The notes below the pieces were generated by a model, which saw nothing but the letters and a program-made list of their open reading frames with translations, was not told the origin of the DNA and searched no databases. 36,329 nt of DNA from JAVBLG01 sp031553655 (lineage in GTDB: Bacteria > Desulfobacterota > Desulfovibrionia > Desulfovibrionales > Desulfovibrionaceae), in the NCBI GenBank assembly GCA_031553655.1, contig JAVBLG010000031.1, positions 1 through 36,329 of the forward strand, read 5' to 3'. The position numbers were made by a program, and so were the translations under genes. Numbering within the stretch: the first letter of the stretch is position 1; each line of letters begins with the position of its first letter. Positions 8,142-15,319 of the stretch are shown here, piece after piece.

Positions 8142-9629
8142 CTAGAACTGAAAGTAAAGAAATACTGACTTGCGTGACATGAGCACAAGCGAGCAGAATG
8201 CCAGCACGGCCAACGTGGCGGCCCAGGCATTGGAAGGCTTGAAGAGCGGGAAAGGCAGCGCTTCCTTTGCCCCTTCAATTATCTGCCGGGTATTGGGCAG
8301 TACAAAACTTATCAGGGCGCATAAGGCGAGCAGGGCAAAGGCGTTCCAGTCGCGCACGTAGTTGTTGGCGAAAATCTGCTCGAACGAGCCGGAAAGGCCT
8401 CCTGAGAAGATTTGGCCCATGGCGTCATATACACGTATGGCTCCGGCCATGCTGTCGGCCCTGAAGACCACCCAGGCATAGTTAACGCAAATGAAGGTAA
8501 AGGCTATGCTTATGAGCACGCAGGCCTTATTGCGCAGGATTGTTTCAATAGGCCGCCCCTTGATTAATGAACGGAAGTAGTGATTGGCGGTGAGCATGGC
8601 CCCATGCATGGCTCCCCACACAATAAAGGTCCAGCCCGCCCCGTGCCACACGCCGCCGAGCAGCATGGTCAGAAATAGAGTGGGGTATTGGACCAATGTG
8701 CCTTGGCGGCTGCCGCCAAGTGGAATGTAAAGAAAATCTCTGAGCCAGGAACTCAGGGTAATGTGCCAGCGCCGCCAGAAATCTACAATACCTGTTGATT
8801 TATATGGTGAGTTGAAGTTGTCTGGCAGCTTGAGGCCCAAAATCAGGCCTATGCCCACAGCCATGTCGGTATAGCCGGAAAAGTCGAAATAAAGTTGGAA
8901 AGTATAGGCCAGTGACCCGAACCAGGCTTCGGCCGAAGTGAGCGGAAAGCCTTTTTCGGCCGCATTGAAAACGCTGTTGGCATAGGCGGCGATGCTGTCG
9001 GCCAGAAGAACTTTTTTGGCCAGACCCATTACAAAAAAAGCCAGGCCGGGGGCCGCGTTTTCCGCCTTCAGCGTGTCCAGCCCAGCCAGTTGATCGCCAA
9101 CTTCCTGCCAGCGTACAATTGGGCCTGAAATTACATAGGGGAAGCAAGACGCGAAAAGGGCGTAGCCGGTGAAATTACGCGGGTTTATCTGCCCACGGTA
9201 TACGGTGACCAGCCAGGCTATTTGCAGGAAGGTATAAAAAGATATGCCCAGTGGCAGGCCCGGGTGGGCGAAGATAACGTTTGTACCTAACAATACGTTA
9301 ATATTGCTGATAATAAACGTGGAGTATTTAAAATAGCACAGCGGGGCCAAGTTAAGCACCAAAGCCACGGCGAGCAGGCCTTTTTTGCTTAGCCCGCCTT
9401 TGGCCGGGGTTTCCGCGGCATTTTGCAGCGCCAAGCCAAAACCGTAGTTCATGCAAATCATGAACAGCAACAGCACAAAGAATGGCAGCCCCCACAGGGC
9501 GTAAAAGATTACAGAAGCGCCCAGGAGCAGCAGTGGCAGCCTGGATTTGGCCATAAGCCCGACCAATTGCCAGATAATAAGTAGAATTGGCAGGAAAATG
9601 AAAAGAAATTCATAGGAGTTGAATAACAT
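8142..9629 (-). CDS. MBOAT family O-acyltransferase (AlgI/DltB-like)
   Basis: A 495-residue polytopic inner-membrane protein. The MBOAT core motifs are present: FYTFLQIAW, YFDFSGYTDMAVGIG, RRWHITLSSWLRDFLYIPLGG (the two tryptophan-flanked segments with His289) and GGVWHGAGWTFIVWGAMHG with catalytic His329. AlgI-type MBOATs pass acyl groups, usually acetyl, across the membrane for O-acylation of surface polysaccharide. The SGNH partner follows 12 nt downstream. It is the first gene of the minus-strand cluster 9629-2989. Its ATG has only a modest ribosome-binding site, and about 140 nt of GC-rich leader separates it from a possible promoter. Confidence 0.92.
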   Translation of the reverse strand: MLFNSYEFLFIFLPILLIIWQLVGLMAKSRLPLLLLGASVIFYALWGLPFFVLLLFMICMNYGFGLALQNAAETPAKGGLSKKGLLAVALVLNLAPLCYFKYSTFIISNINVLLGTNVIFAHPGLPLGISFYTFLQIAWLVTVYRGQINPRNFTGYALFASCFPYVISGPIVRWQEVGDQLAGLDTLKAENAAPGLAFFVMGLAKKVLLADSIAAYANSVFNAAEKGFPLTSAEAWFGSLAYTFQLYFDFSGYTDMAVGIGLILGLKLPDNFNSPYKSTGIVDFWRRWHITLSSWLRDFLYIPLGGSRQGTLVQYPTLFLTMLLGGVWHGAGWTFIVWGAMHGAMLTANHYFRSLIKGRPIETILRNKACVLISIAFTFICVNYAWVVFRADSMAGAIRVYDAMGQIFSGGLSGSFEQIFANNYVRDWNAFALLALCALISFVLPNTRQIIEGAKEALPFPLFKPSNAWAATLAVLAFCSLVLMSRKSVFLYFQF

Positions 9630-9654
9630 ACGCCATCCCTGTCAGTTGTGATGT

Positions 9655-9740
9655 TACGGCGGCGGAATGTCCGCGGGCCCCGTTACCGGCTTTTCATGAT
9701 TAACAGGGCTGCCGCGTTTGATGTGTGCGCCCTGCCAGGT
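9655..9740 (-). promoter_or_regulatory. Structured 5' leader of the MBOAT operon
   Basis: On the minus strand the leader has a 6-bp CAGGGC/GCCCTG stem (arms 9729-9734 and 9704-9709). Downstream is a GCGGA-CAT-TCCGC hairpin (9662-9674). The GC-rich stretch contrasts with the AT-rich promoter region next to it. I compared it by eye with GEMM-type c-di-GMP and cobalamin riboswitch signatures and found no match. Confidence 0.3.
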
Positions 9741-9772
9741 CCTCAGGGGGAACCATATTATTTTCTTCTACT

Positions 9773-9799
9773 CTTATAACATATTGGACTGTGTGTCCA
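9773..9799 (-). promoter_or_regulatory. Possible promoter of the MBOAT-SGNH-Sel1-lepB-yifB-cysC cluster
   Basis: TGGACA (9794-9799) and TATAAG (9773-9778) on the minus strand are separated by 15 nt, shorter than the optimal 17, so this is tentative. It would leave a ~135-nt leader. It lies directly behind the terminator of the upstream HU/IHF gene. Confidence 0.3.
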
Positions 9800-9800
9800 G

Positions 9801-9830
9801 AAAACCGAAAGCCCCGGTTGACCGGGGCTT
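9801..9830 (-). terminator. Rho-independent terminator of the HU/IHF gene
   Basis: A perfect 10-bp stem, AAGCCCCGGT / ACCGGGGCTT (9809-9830) with a 2-nt spacer, is followed on the minus strand by TTCGGTTTTC. It is positioned about 75 nt after the HU/IHF stop codon. Confidence 0.85.
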
Positions 9831-9906
9831 CAGAGGGGGAACTAATGAGATTAAGATGTAAAGTATAAAAGTATAGTAAAATTTTGCAATTGTAGCAGAA
9901 AAAACC

Positions 9907-10197
9907 TTATTCTCCGTTTAATTCGGCTCTGAATTTGCGCGACAGGCGGAACACCACGACTTTACGCGGCGGCAGGGTAATTGTTTCATCGGTCTGCGGG
10001 TTGCGACCTCTGCGGGCATTTTTGTCATAAGCTTCGAATTTTCCGAACCCGCTGATCAAAAGGGCATGATTCTTTTTGATGGCCAACTTCATTACCTCAA
10101 GCAATTTTTCCACAATGGCCTTCACTTCCGCACGGTTTTTATCCGTGTTTCCGTATATGGCCTCAACGATTTCCGCCTTGGTCAAGGTCTTGCTCAT
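9907..10197 (-). CDS. HU/IHF family DNA-bending protein (IHF-alpha-like)
   Basis: A 96-residue histone-like protein. The N-terminal helix motif KAEIVEAIY is followed by SGFGKFEAYDKNARRGRNPQT, here read as SGFGKF plus RRGRNPQT, the DNA-intercalating beta-arm. The C-terminal VVVFRLSRKFRAEL helix completes the fold. The RRGRNP spacing and the slightly longer length favour the integration-host-factor alpha type over HU, but I cannot separate them firmly. I chose the ATG at 10197 because GGGAGGAAAGA precedes it. An upstream in-frame extension of 17 residues (to 10248) lacks a ribosome-binding site and would run into a palindrome. The gene stands alone with its own promoter and terminator. Confidence 0.92.
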   Translation of the reverse strand: MSKTLTKAEIVEAIYGNTDKNRAEVKAIVEKLLEVMKLAIKKNHALLISGFGKFEAYDKNARRGRNPQTDETITLPPRKVVVFRLSRKFRAELNGE

Positions 10198-10210
10198 TCT
10201 TTCCTCCCAA

Positions 10211-10251
10211 ACCTCTAGTATAATTTCACATTTGAGTAGTTTACTCAAATG
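10211..10251 (-). promoter_or_regulatory. HU/IHF promoter region with perfect 10-bp palindrome (candidate operator)
   Basis: CATTTGAGTA (10229-10238) and TACTCAAATG (10242-10251) form a perfect inverted repeat with a 3-nt spacer. On the minus strand a TATACT -10 hexamer lies 6-8 nt downstream of it, so the palindrome covers the -35 region. It ends about 32 nt before the start codon. A regulator-binding site, possibly for autoregulation, is inferred from position. Confidence 0.5.
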
Positions 10252-10303
10252 TAGGGAACCTTTCGCGCCGTGAAATGATGTCTGGACAAATGGCCGTGGG
10301 GCC

Positions 10304-10450
10304 TTGGAACCGGGTGGTTTGTACTATAATAATACAACGTGTGAAAGAGCATTGTCGTACGCTTTTTTATTTTTTCGTCGATTTTCGTGCGACGTGAACG
10401 TTAGGACGCGTACAGGCGAATACGGTTAAAGCCGGCGCGAAGCGTCTTTA
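10304..10450 (+). other. Intergenic block with a perfect -10 box and nested hairpins (candidate small RNA or long leader)
   Basis: TATAAT at 10325-10330 is a perfect -10, but the nearest -35-like hexamer TTGGAA (10304-10309) is only 15 nt upstream. Downstream are CGTCG/CGACG (10376-10394) and GACGC/GCGTC (about 10403-10447), the latter followed by TTTAATA. No credible ORF is present. It could be a short transcript ending before the radical SAM promoter, or simply leader sequence. Confidence 0.25.
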
Positions 10451-10460
10451 ATATACTCAT

Positions 10461-10488
10461 TTGACAAACACTGGGCAAGATATATCTT
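10461..10488 (+). promoter_or_regulatory. Sigma-70-type promoter of the radical SAM gene
   Basis: A perfect TTGACA (10461-10466) and TATCTT (10483-10488) are separated by 16 nt. Transcription would begin around 10495, 25 nt before the ATG at 10521. The TTG of this -35 box could be misread as a start codon of a longer reading frame. Confidence 0.5.
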
Positions 10489-10520
10489 TGAGCACAGCCA
10501 TTTTTAGCGATTATTTTTTT

Positions 10521-11561
10521 ATGAAAATGCCGGAAAAAAGTATATTCATCCCTTGGTTGGACGCGACGCGTACTGAGTATGGGCTTTTGCCTGTGTTTCT
10601 TCCCTATGCCGGTTGTCCGCAAAAATGTATTTTTTGCGCTCAAGACAAGCAAAGCGGGGTAAAAGAAGACTCCACGGCTAACCACCTGGCGCGCCTTGAC
10701 GCTCTGCTGGCGGCAAGGCGCGAGGCGGGGGCCGTTCCGGTTGAGTTGGCATTTTATGGTGGAACCTTCACCGCTCTGCCGGGCGACGCGTTTGAAGCCA
10801 GTCTTGACTTGTTGAAAAAATACATAAAACTGGGAGTACTCACGTCTGCCAGGTGTTCTACCAGGCCAGACTTTATACGTACTGCGCTGTTGGATAGAAT
10901 GAAGCGTGCCGGTTTTACCATGGTGGAATTGGGCGTACAGAGCTTTGATGATGCCGCTTTGAGCGCCGCCGGGCGCGGCTATGGGCGCATTGATGTTGCC
11001 GTGGCCTGCGGGCTGGTGCGCGAGGCTGGGCTTGATCTCGGCATACAGCTGATGCCGGGTATGCCCGGTGTAAGCCGCGAGGTTTTTCTGGCTGATGTGG
11101 ACGAAGCCCTGCGCCGGGGACCGAAAGCATTGCGTTTCTACCCCTGCCTGGTACTGGAGGGGTCAAGGCTTGCCGAACTGTATCGCTCTGGAGCTTTCAC
11201 GCCGTGGGAGCTGGATGGGTGCTTGGAGGCCCTGGCCTTGGGCTGGCTTGCGGCGCAAAGAAAAAATGTGGCGGTAATACGCATGGGACTTGCCCCGGAG
11301 CCGGGGCTGGAAGAGTATATCCTGGCTGGGCCGCGCCACGCTTCTTTGGGGGCCAGGGTCATGGCCAGAGCTTTGCTGCTGGCTGTGGCCGAAGCGCTTC
11401 CGCGCGGAACAAGCATTGTCCGTATGCATGTTCCGGCGCGTTGTCAGGGCTTTTTCTGGGGGCACGGCGGGGAAATGCGCGCTCCTTGGTCCGCCTTGGG
11501 GTTGAACCACCATAATTTGCTGTGGTGTGCCGAGGATGGGGTTACCGTTGAGTATTATTAA
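10521..11561 (+). CDS. Radical SAM protein (Elp3-like N-terminal half)
   Basis: A 346-residue radical SAM enzyme. The cluster-binding cysteines Cys32, Cys36 and Cys39 lie in GCPQKCIFC, which has the canonical CX3CX2C spacing. ELAFYGGTFTALPGD provides the SAM-contacting GGT motif, and GVQSFDDAAL is the usual radical-SAM signature. The layout resembles the radical SAM half of Elp3-like proteins without the acetyltransferase domain. The reaction is not predictable. I chose the ATG at 10521 (or the next one at 10527) rather than the TTG at 10461, because that TTG is part of a -35 box. No Shine-Dalgarno is visible before 10521, so the start is uncertain. The gene ends 26 nt from the convergent kinase gene. 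Confidence 0.8.
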   Translation: MKMPEKSIFIPWLDATRTEYGLLPVFLPYAGCPQKCIFCAQDKQSGVKEDSTANHLARLDALLAARREAGAVPVELAFYGGTFTALPGDAFEASLDLLKKYIKLGVLTSARCSTRPDFIRTALLDRMKRAGFTMVELGVQSFDDAALSAAGRGYGRIDVAVACGLVREAGLDLGIQLMPGMPGVSREVFLADVDEALRRGPKALRFYPCLVLEGSRLAELYRSGAFTPWELDGCLEALALGWLAAQRKNVAVIRMGLAPEPGLEEYILAGPRHASLGARVMARALLLAVAEALPRGTSIVRMHVPARCQGFFWGHGGEMRAPWSALGLNHHNLLWCAEDGVTVEYY

Positions 11562-11587
11562 TCTAACAAATTAATACATTATAGTTA

Positions 11588-14500
11588 TTAGCATATGCTT
11601 TTTCGTATTCTGTTAACGGTCTCCAGAGCCGGTTCGAAATCATAGTCTTCCACCTGTCCGGCCAGAATGCCCCCGTATTCAAGCGCGGGAGTCAGTATCT
11701 CGTTAATTGCGTCAACTTGGTCCACGCTGTCGGCATCGCCCTTGCGCAGCAGAGGTTCAAGCCTGTCCAGAAGCGCCAGGGCCTTTGTCTTGTCTATGTC
11801 AATCCATGTTGCGCTGTTTGCTGCCCCATTGCCGCGCTCCGCGCCCAGTTTGTCCAGTACCGCGTTCAATTCATTTTTGAAAGCGGCCATCAGTGCTTCT
11901 GGAACTTCGATTTTGTCTTCCGCCAGCGTGTCTTCAATCTGTCGGGCCAAGCCAGAAAGACGTTCGGCCCCGATCAGGGCCGTCACGCTTTTCATGGTGT
12001 GGGCCATGAGATGCGCTCTTTTGGCATCGCCGCTTTTTAGTGCCTCGTCCATTTTGGCGAACGCATCCCTGTTGTCTTTTCGAAAGTCATTCCTTATGCG
12101 TTCAAAGAGTTTTTCGTCGTCGATCAGACGGCCTGGCGCGGCGGATGACTTGCCTAAAGGGGCAAAACCCGTCGGCATTAGATATTTCAAGAGGCAGTTC
12201 CACAATTCCTCGGACTTGAATGGTTTGGTGATATAGTCGCTCATGCCGCATGCCAGGTATCTGGCCCGGTCACTAACCATGGCGTTGGCCGTCAGAGCTA
12301 CTATGGGTGTTTGGACTCCCATTTCAAGAAGTTCACGCGTGGCATCCAGCCCATCCATCACCGGCATATGCACGTCCATGAGGATCAGAGCGAACTTCTT
12401 CCCCTTTTCAATGCACTCCTTCATGATATCAACGCCTACTTTGCCGTTTTCCGCCATTGTAACGCCAAGGCCCACTCTGGCCAATTGTTCTGTTATAACT
12501 TGCTGGTTTATGGCATTATCTTCAAATACCAACACTTCACCAGTAAAAATCGGTTTTTCATTCCCGGCCAGGGCCGGTCGTTCAGGTCGTTTTGCCGGTA
12601 CAGGCACGGTTTTGAATGTCAGGGTGAAGCTGAACTTGCTGCCCATGCCCAAAATGCTGTCCACGATGAGCCTGCCGCCCATAAGCTCGATCATGTTTTT
12701 GCTTATGGCCAACCCCAGGCCTGTTCCGCCATATTTGCGGGTGGTGCTGCTGTCGGCTTGGGAAAAAGGATCGAATATTTTTCTTATCTGCTCCGCGTCC
12801 ATACCTATACCGCTGTCTTTCACTTCGAAGCATATGGACACCGCGTCCGCGTCGACGTTTTCAACTGTGGTCAGGAGCTTGACTATTCCTTTGTTGGTGA
12901 ACTTGATGGAATTTGACAGCAGGTTGAGTAAAATCTGGCGTAATTTTGTGGGGTCCCCAACGAGCAGTCTACCGATATGCGGCTCAGAGTAAAAGAACAG
13001 CAACAGCCCTTTTTCCATAGTTTTTACACTGCTTATGGCTTCGCACTGCTTGAATACATCGTGCAGGTCGAAAGCTGTTTCTTCCAGCTCCATCTTTCCG
13101 GCTTCAATTTTGGAAATGTCGAGTATAGCGTTGATTATTTCCAGCAGGCTCTGGGCACTTACCCTTATTTTCTCTATGAAATCCCTGGTTCGCGGGGATA
13201 AGCCCTCGTCGTCGAGAACAATTTCGGCCAGGCCGACCACTCCGTTCATAGGCGTTCTGATTTCATGGCTCATATTGGCCAGGAATTCCGACTTCATCCT
13301 GGTGGCTTCCTCGGCCGCGGCGGCCGCTTCTTTCAAGGCTTGTTCGTGCCGGGCTTTGGTTTCTTCGTACAACTTGCGGGCGGTCACGTCCAAGGTTACG
13401 CAATATATGTATATTTCATCATCTTTTTTGATAAAGCTGCCGCATACCATCACCCATATAACCTGTCCGTCGCGCCTCAGAGACCGACGTTCAAACTCGA
13501 AGCGCGATTCGTCGTTTTTCAGCGCATTCAATATTATTTCATTGGAGATTGCCATATCATCCGGATGGATTCGGCTGAACCATTGATTGTTCAACTCATC
13601 CTTAGCCTGTTCGGGCGAGTAACCGTAAAGCTCATAAAAATTGTGGTTTGCGTAAATTAAAGTACGTTCTTCGTCCAGCTTCATTACCGATACGCCACCC
13701 GGCACGTTTTCCGTAAGCGCTTCCAACCTGGAATTTTTTTCTTTGAGCACTTCGGTGTGAACTTTGAGTTCTTCCTGTAAAATTACCAGTTTGGTAACAT
13801 TGATGTAAATGCTGATGATGAAATCGCGACCGTCATCGTCCCTGACCTTGCGGCCGCGCAACAGCACCCAACCGGTGTCGCCATCACGACGCAGCACCCT
13901 GTGGCGCACTTCAAAGCCTTCGCCGTTTTTTATGGCCTGATTGATGGCTTCAGCCACATGCTCCCGTTCTTCCGGGTGAACGAAGTTAATCATCAGCCCT
14001 CGTGAGCGTTTTTCCAGCTCTTCCCGGGGATAGCCGAGAAATTCCGACATGCTGTTGGTGATGAAGTAGAACGGGTAGCCTGGTGTGTCATATGAAAATA
14101 CTATGCCGCCGGGCACACTGTCGCTGATCAGCCCCAAAACTTCGGTCTGGGTTTCATCTTTTAACTGGGCCAGAGCGTCGTCCATATTTTTGATCAGCAC
14201 AAAGCACAAAATGTCACCGTTAAACGGATCGGCAAAAAGCTGAATGATGCCTCTGGCTTTCATGTAAGTGCCGTCTGGCTTTAGCCGTCGGTGCGCCGTG
14301 TGTATTTCAAGCTCGCCCCTGGCGAACCTGTCCATAAGACTCTCGCGTGAAAATACCCGCAAGTATTCTTCCTTGTCATCAGGGTGGACAATAGATTCAG
14401 CCACATAGGCCGCCACTCCGGAAAAGCTGCGCTCATTCTGATCCGGGTAAATAGAGGGGCTGTTGCCGTCTATGGATTCCAGAACATCGCTTGTCAGATT

Positions 14501-15319
14501 ATAGTCATAATAGTGGATGCTGTCCGCTTTGAGCGATTTGCAGGTGTGCAGCCATTTTTCATAGGCCAGACGCTGTTCCCTCTGCTCCGTTATGTCTATG
14601 AGAGAAACAATGGCGTTGAGAGGATTGCCGTTTTCTTCATTCAATATGGTCACATGGCGGTTAAACAGTCTTACTTCGCCATTGGAGGTTCTGATTTCAA
14701 CAGAAGACTTTGGTATGTGGCCACCACGGCATATGCGATCGTAAAAAGCTATGAATTTGTCCGGGTCGCTGGCTGCCAGTCCTTGCGCCACATATCCGCG
14801 AGGAAAATTAAGTTGTACCGCGTCCACTCCCAGAAGGGCGGCTGCCTCCGGAGTATAGAACATTGTCCTGCTTGGTATGTGGTAGCGTCCGGGAAAAATT
14901 CCGGCCTGCTGAATGATAATGCCGGAATGCTTCAGATTCTCTACGACATGTTCCTCTCTCCTTTTAAGGCAATCAATGTCAGTTACGACGCATACGAGCT
15001 GATTGTCGTCGGGACAATAGGTCAAATTCAGCAACACCCACAAAGATTCGCCGTCATTTTTGAAAGCTTTCGCTTCATATTCGAAACGGTTGGTTCCATT
15101 CTGTATTTTTTTGTGGGAGTCGTCGCGCACTCCGGCGAAGTCGTCTGGCTTGAGCATGTCTTTCAGCGCACGCACACCGTTTCCGCCGGGCTGTCCGGCT
15201 ATATGGCTCCCGTACGTTGTGCGGAAAAAGTCATTGGCTGAAATTATGGTCATTTCGGCGTCATCGCGCAGCAGTAAAATTCCGCAACTCATATGTTGCA
15301 TCAGTTGTTCGTTATTCAT
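11588..15319 (-). CDS. Multi-PAS hybrid sensor histidine kinase with REC and Hpt domains
   Basis: A 1243-residue protein without a membrane segment, so probably cytosolic. About five PAS/PAC units occupy residues 1-660. Then come HisKA with phospho-acceptor His685 (in MSHEIRTPMNG), an HATPase with an N box (LLNLLSNSIKF) and G boxes (DSGIGMD, GGTGLGL), and a receiver with Asp982 (LILMDVHMPVMDG). An Hpt domain has His1107 (MAHTMKSV). A ~75-residue C-terminal tail of unknown function follows, also present in its neighbour. It is a complete intramolecular His-Asp-His phosphorelay whose final output regulator is not in the window. The start overlaps the stop of the upstream kinase by 8 bp (ATGAATAA), implying translational coupling. 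Confidence 0.92.
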   Translation of the reverse strand: MNNEQLMQHMSCGILLLRDDAEMTIISANDFFRTTYGSHIAGQPGGNGVRALKDMLKPDDFAGVRDDSHKKIQNGTNRFEYEAKAFKNDGESLWVLLNLTYCPDDNQLVCVVTDIDCLKRREEHVVENLKHSGIIIQQAGIFPGRYHIPSRTMFYTPEAAALLGVDAVQLNFPRGYVAQGLAASDPDKFIAFYDRICRGGHIPKSSVEIRTSNGEVRLFNRHVTILNEENGNPLNAIVSLIDITEQREQRLAYEKWLHTCKSLKADSIHYYDYNLTSDVLESIDGNSPSIYPDQNERSFSGVAAYVAESIVHPDDKEEYLRVFSRESLMDRFARGELEIHTAHRRLKPDGTYMKARGIIQLFADPFNGDILCFVLIKNMDDALAQLKDETQTEVLGLISDSVPGGIVFSYDTPGYPFYFITNSMSEFLGYPREELEKRSRGLMINFVHPEEREHVAEAINQAIKNGEGFEVRHRVLRRDGDTGWVLLRGRKVRDDDGRDFIISIYINVTKLVILQEELKVHTEVLKEKNSRLEALTENVPGGVSVMKLDEERTLIYANHNFYELYGYSPEQAKDELNNQWFSRIHPDDMAISNEIILNALKNDESRFEFERRSLRRDGQVIWVMVCGSFIKKDDEIYIYCVTLDVTARKLYEETKARHEQALKEAAAAAEEATRMKSEFLANMSHEIRTPMNGVVGLAEIVLDDEGLSPRTRDFIEKIRVSAQSLLEIINAILDISKIEAGKMELEETAFDLHDVFKQCEAISSVKTMEKGLLLFFYSEPHIGRLLVGDPTKLRQILLNLLSNSIKFTNKGIVKLLTTVENVDADAVSICFEVKDSGIGMDAEQIRKIFDPFSQADSSTTRKYGGTGLGLAISKNMIELMGGRLIVDSILGMGSKFSFTLTFKTVPVPAKRPERPALAGNEKPIFTGEVLVFEDNAINQQVITEQLARVGLGVTMAENGKVGVDIMKECIEKGKKFALILMDVHMPVMDGLDATRELLEMGVQTPIVALTANAMVSDRARYLACGMSDYITKPFKSEELWNCLLKYLMPTGFAPLGKSSAAPGRLIDDEKLFERIRNDFRKDNRDAFAKMDEALKSGDAKRAHLMAHTMKSVTALIGAERLSGLARQIEDTLAEDKIEVPEALMAAFKNELNAVLDKLGAERGNGAANSATWIDIDKTKALALLDRLEPLLRKGDADSVDQVDAINEILTPALEYGGILAGQVEDYDFEPALETVNRIRKSIC

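Noticed and set aside
10461..10520. A 20-residue N-terminal extension of the radical SAM protein starting at TTG 10461.
   Set aside because: The TTG is the beginning of a perfect TTGACA -35 box with a -10 downstream, and there is no ribosome-binding site.
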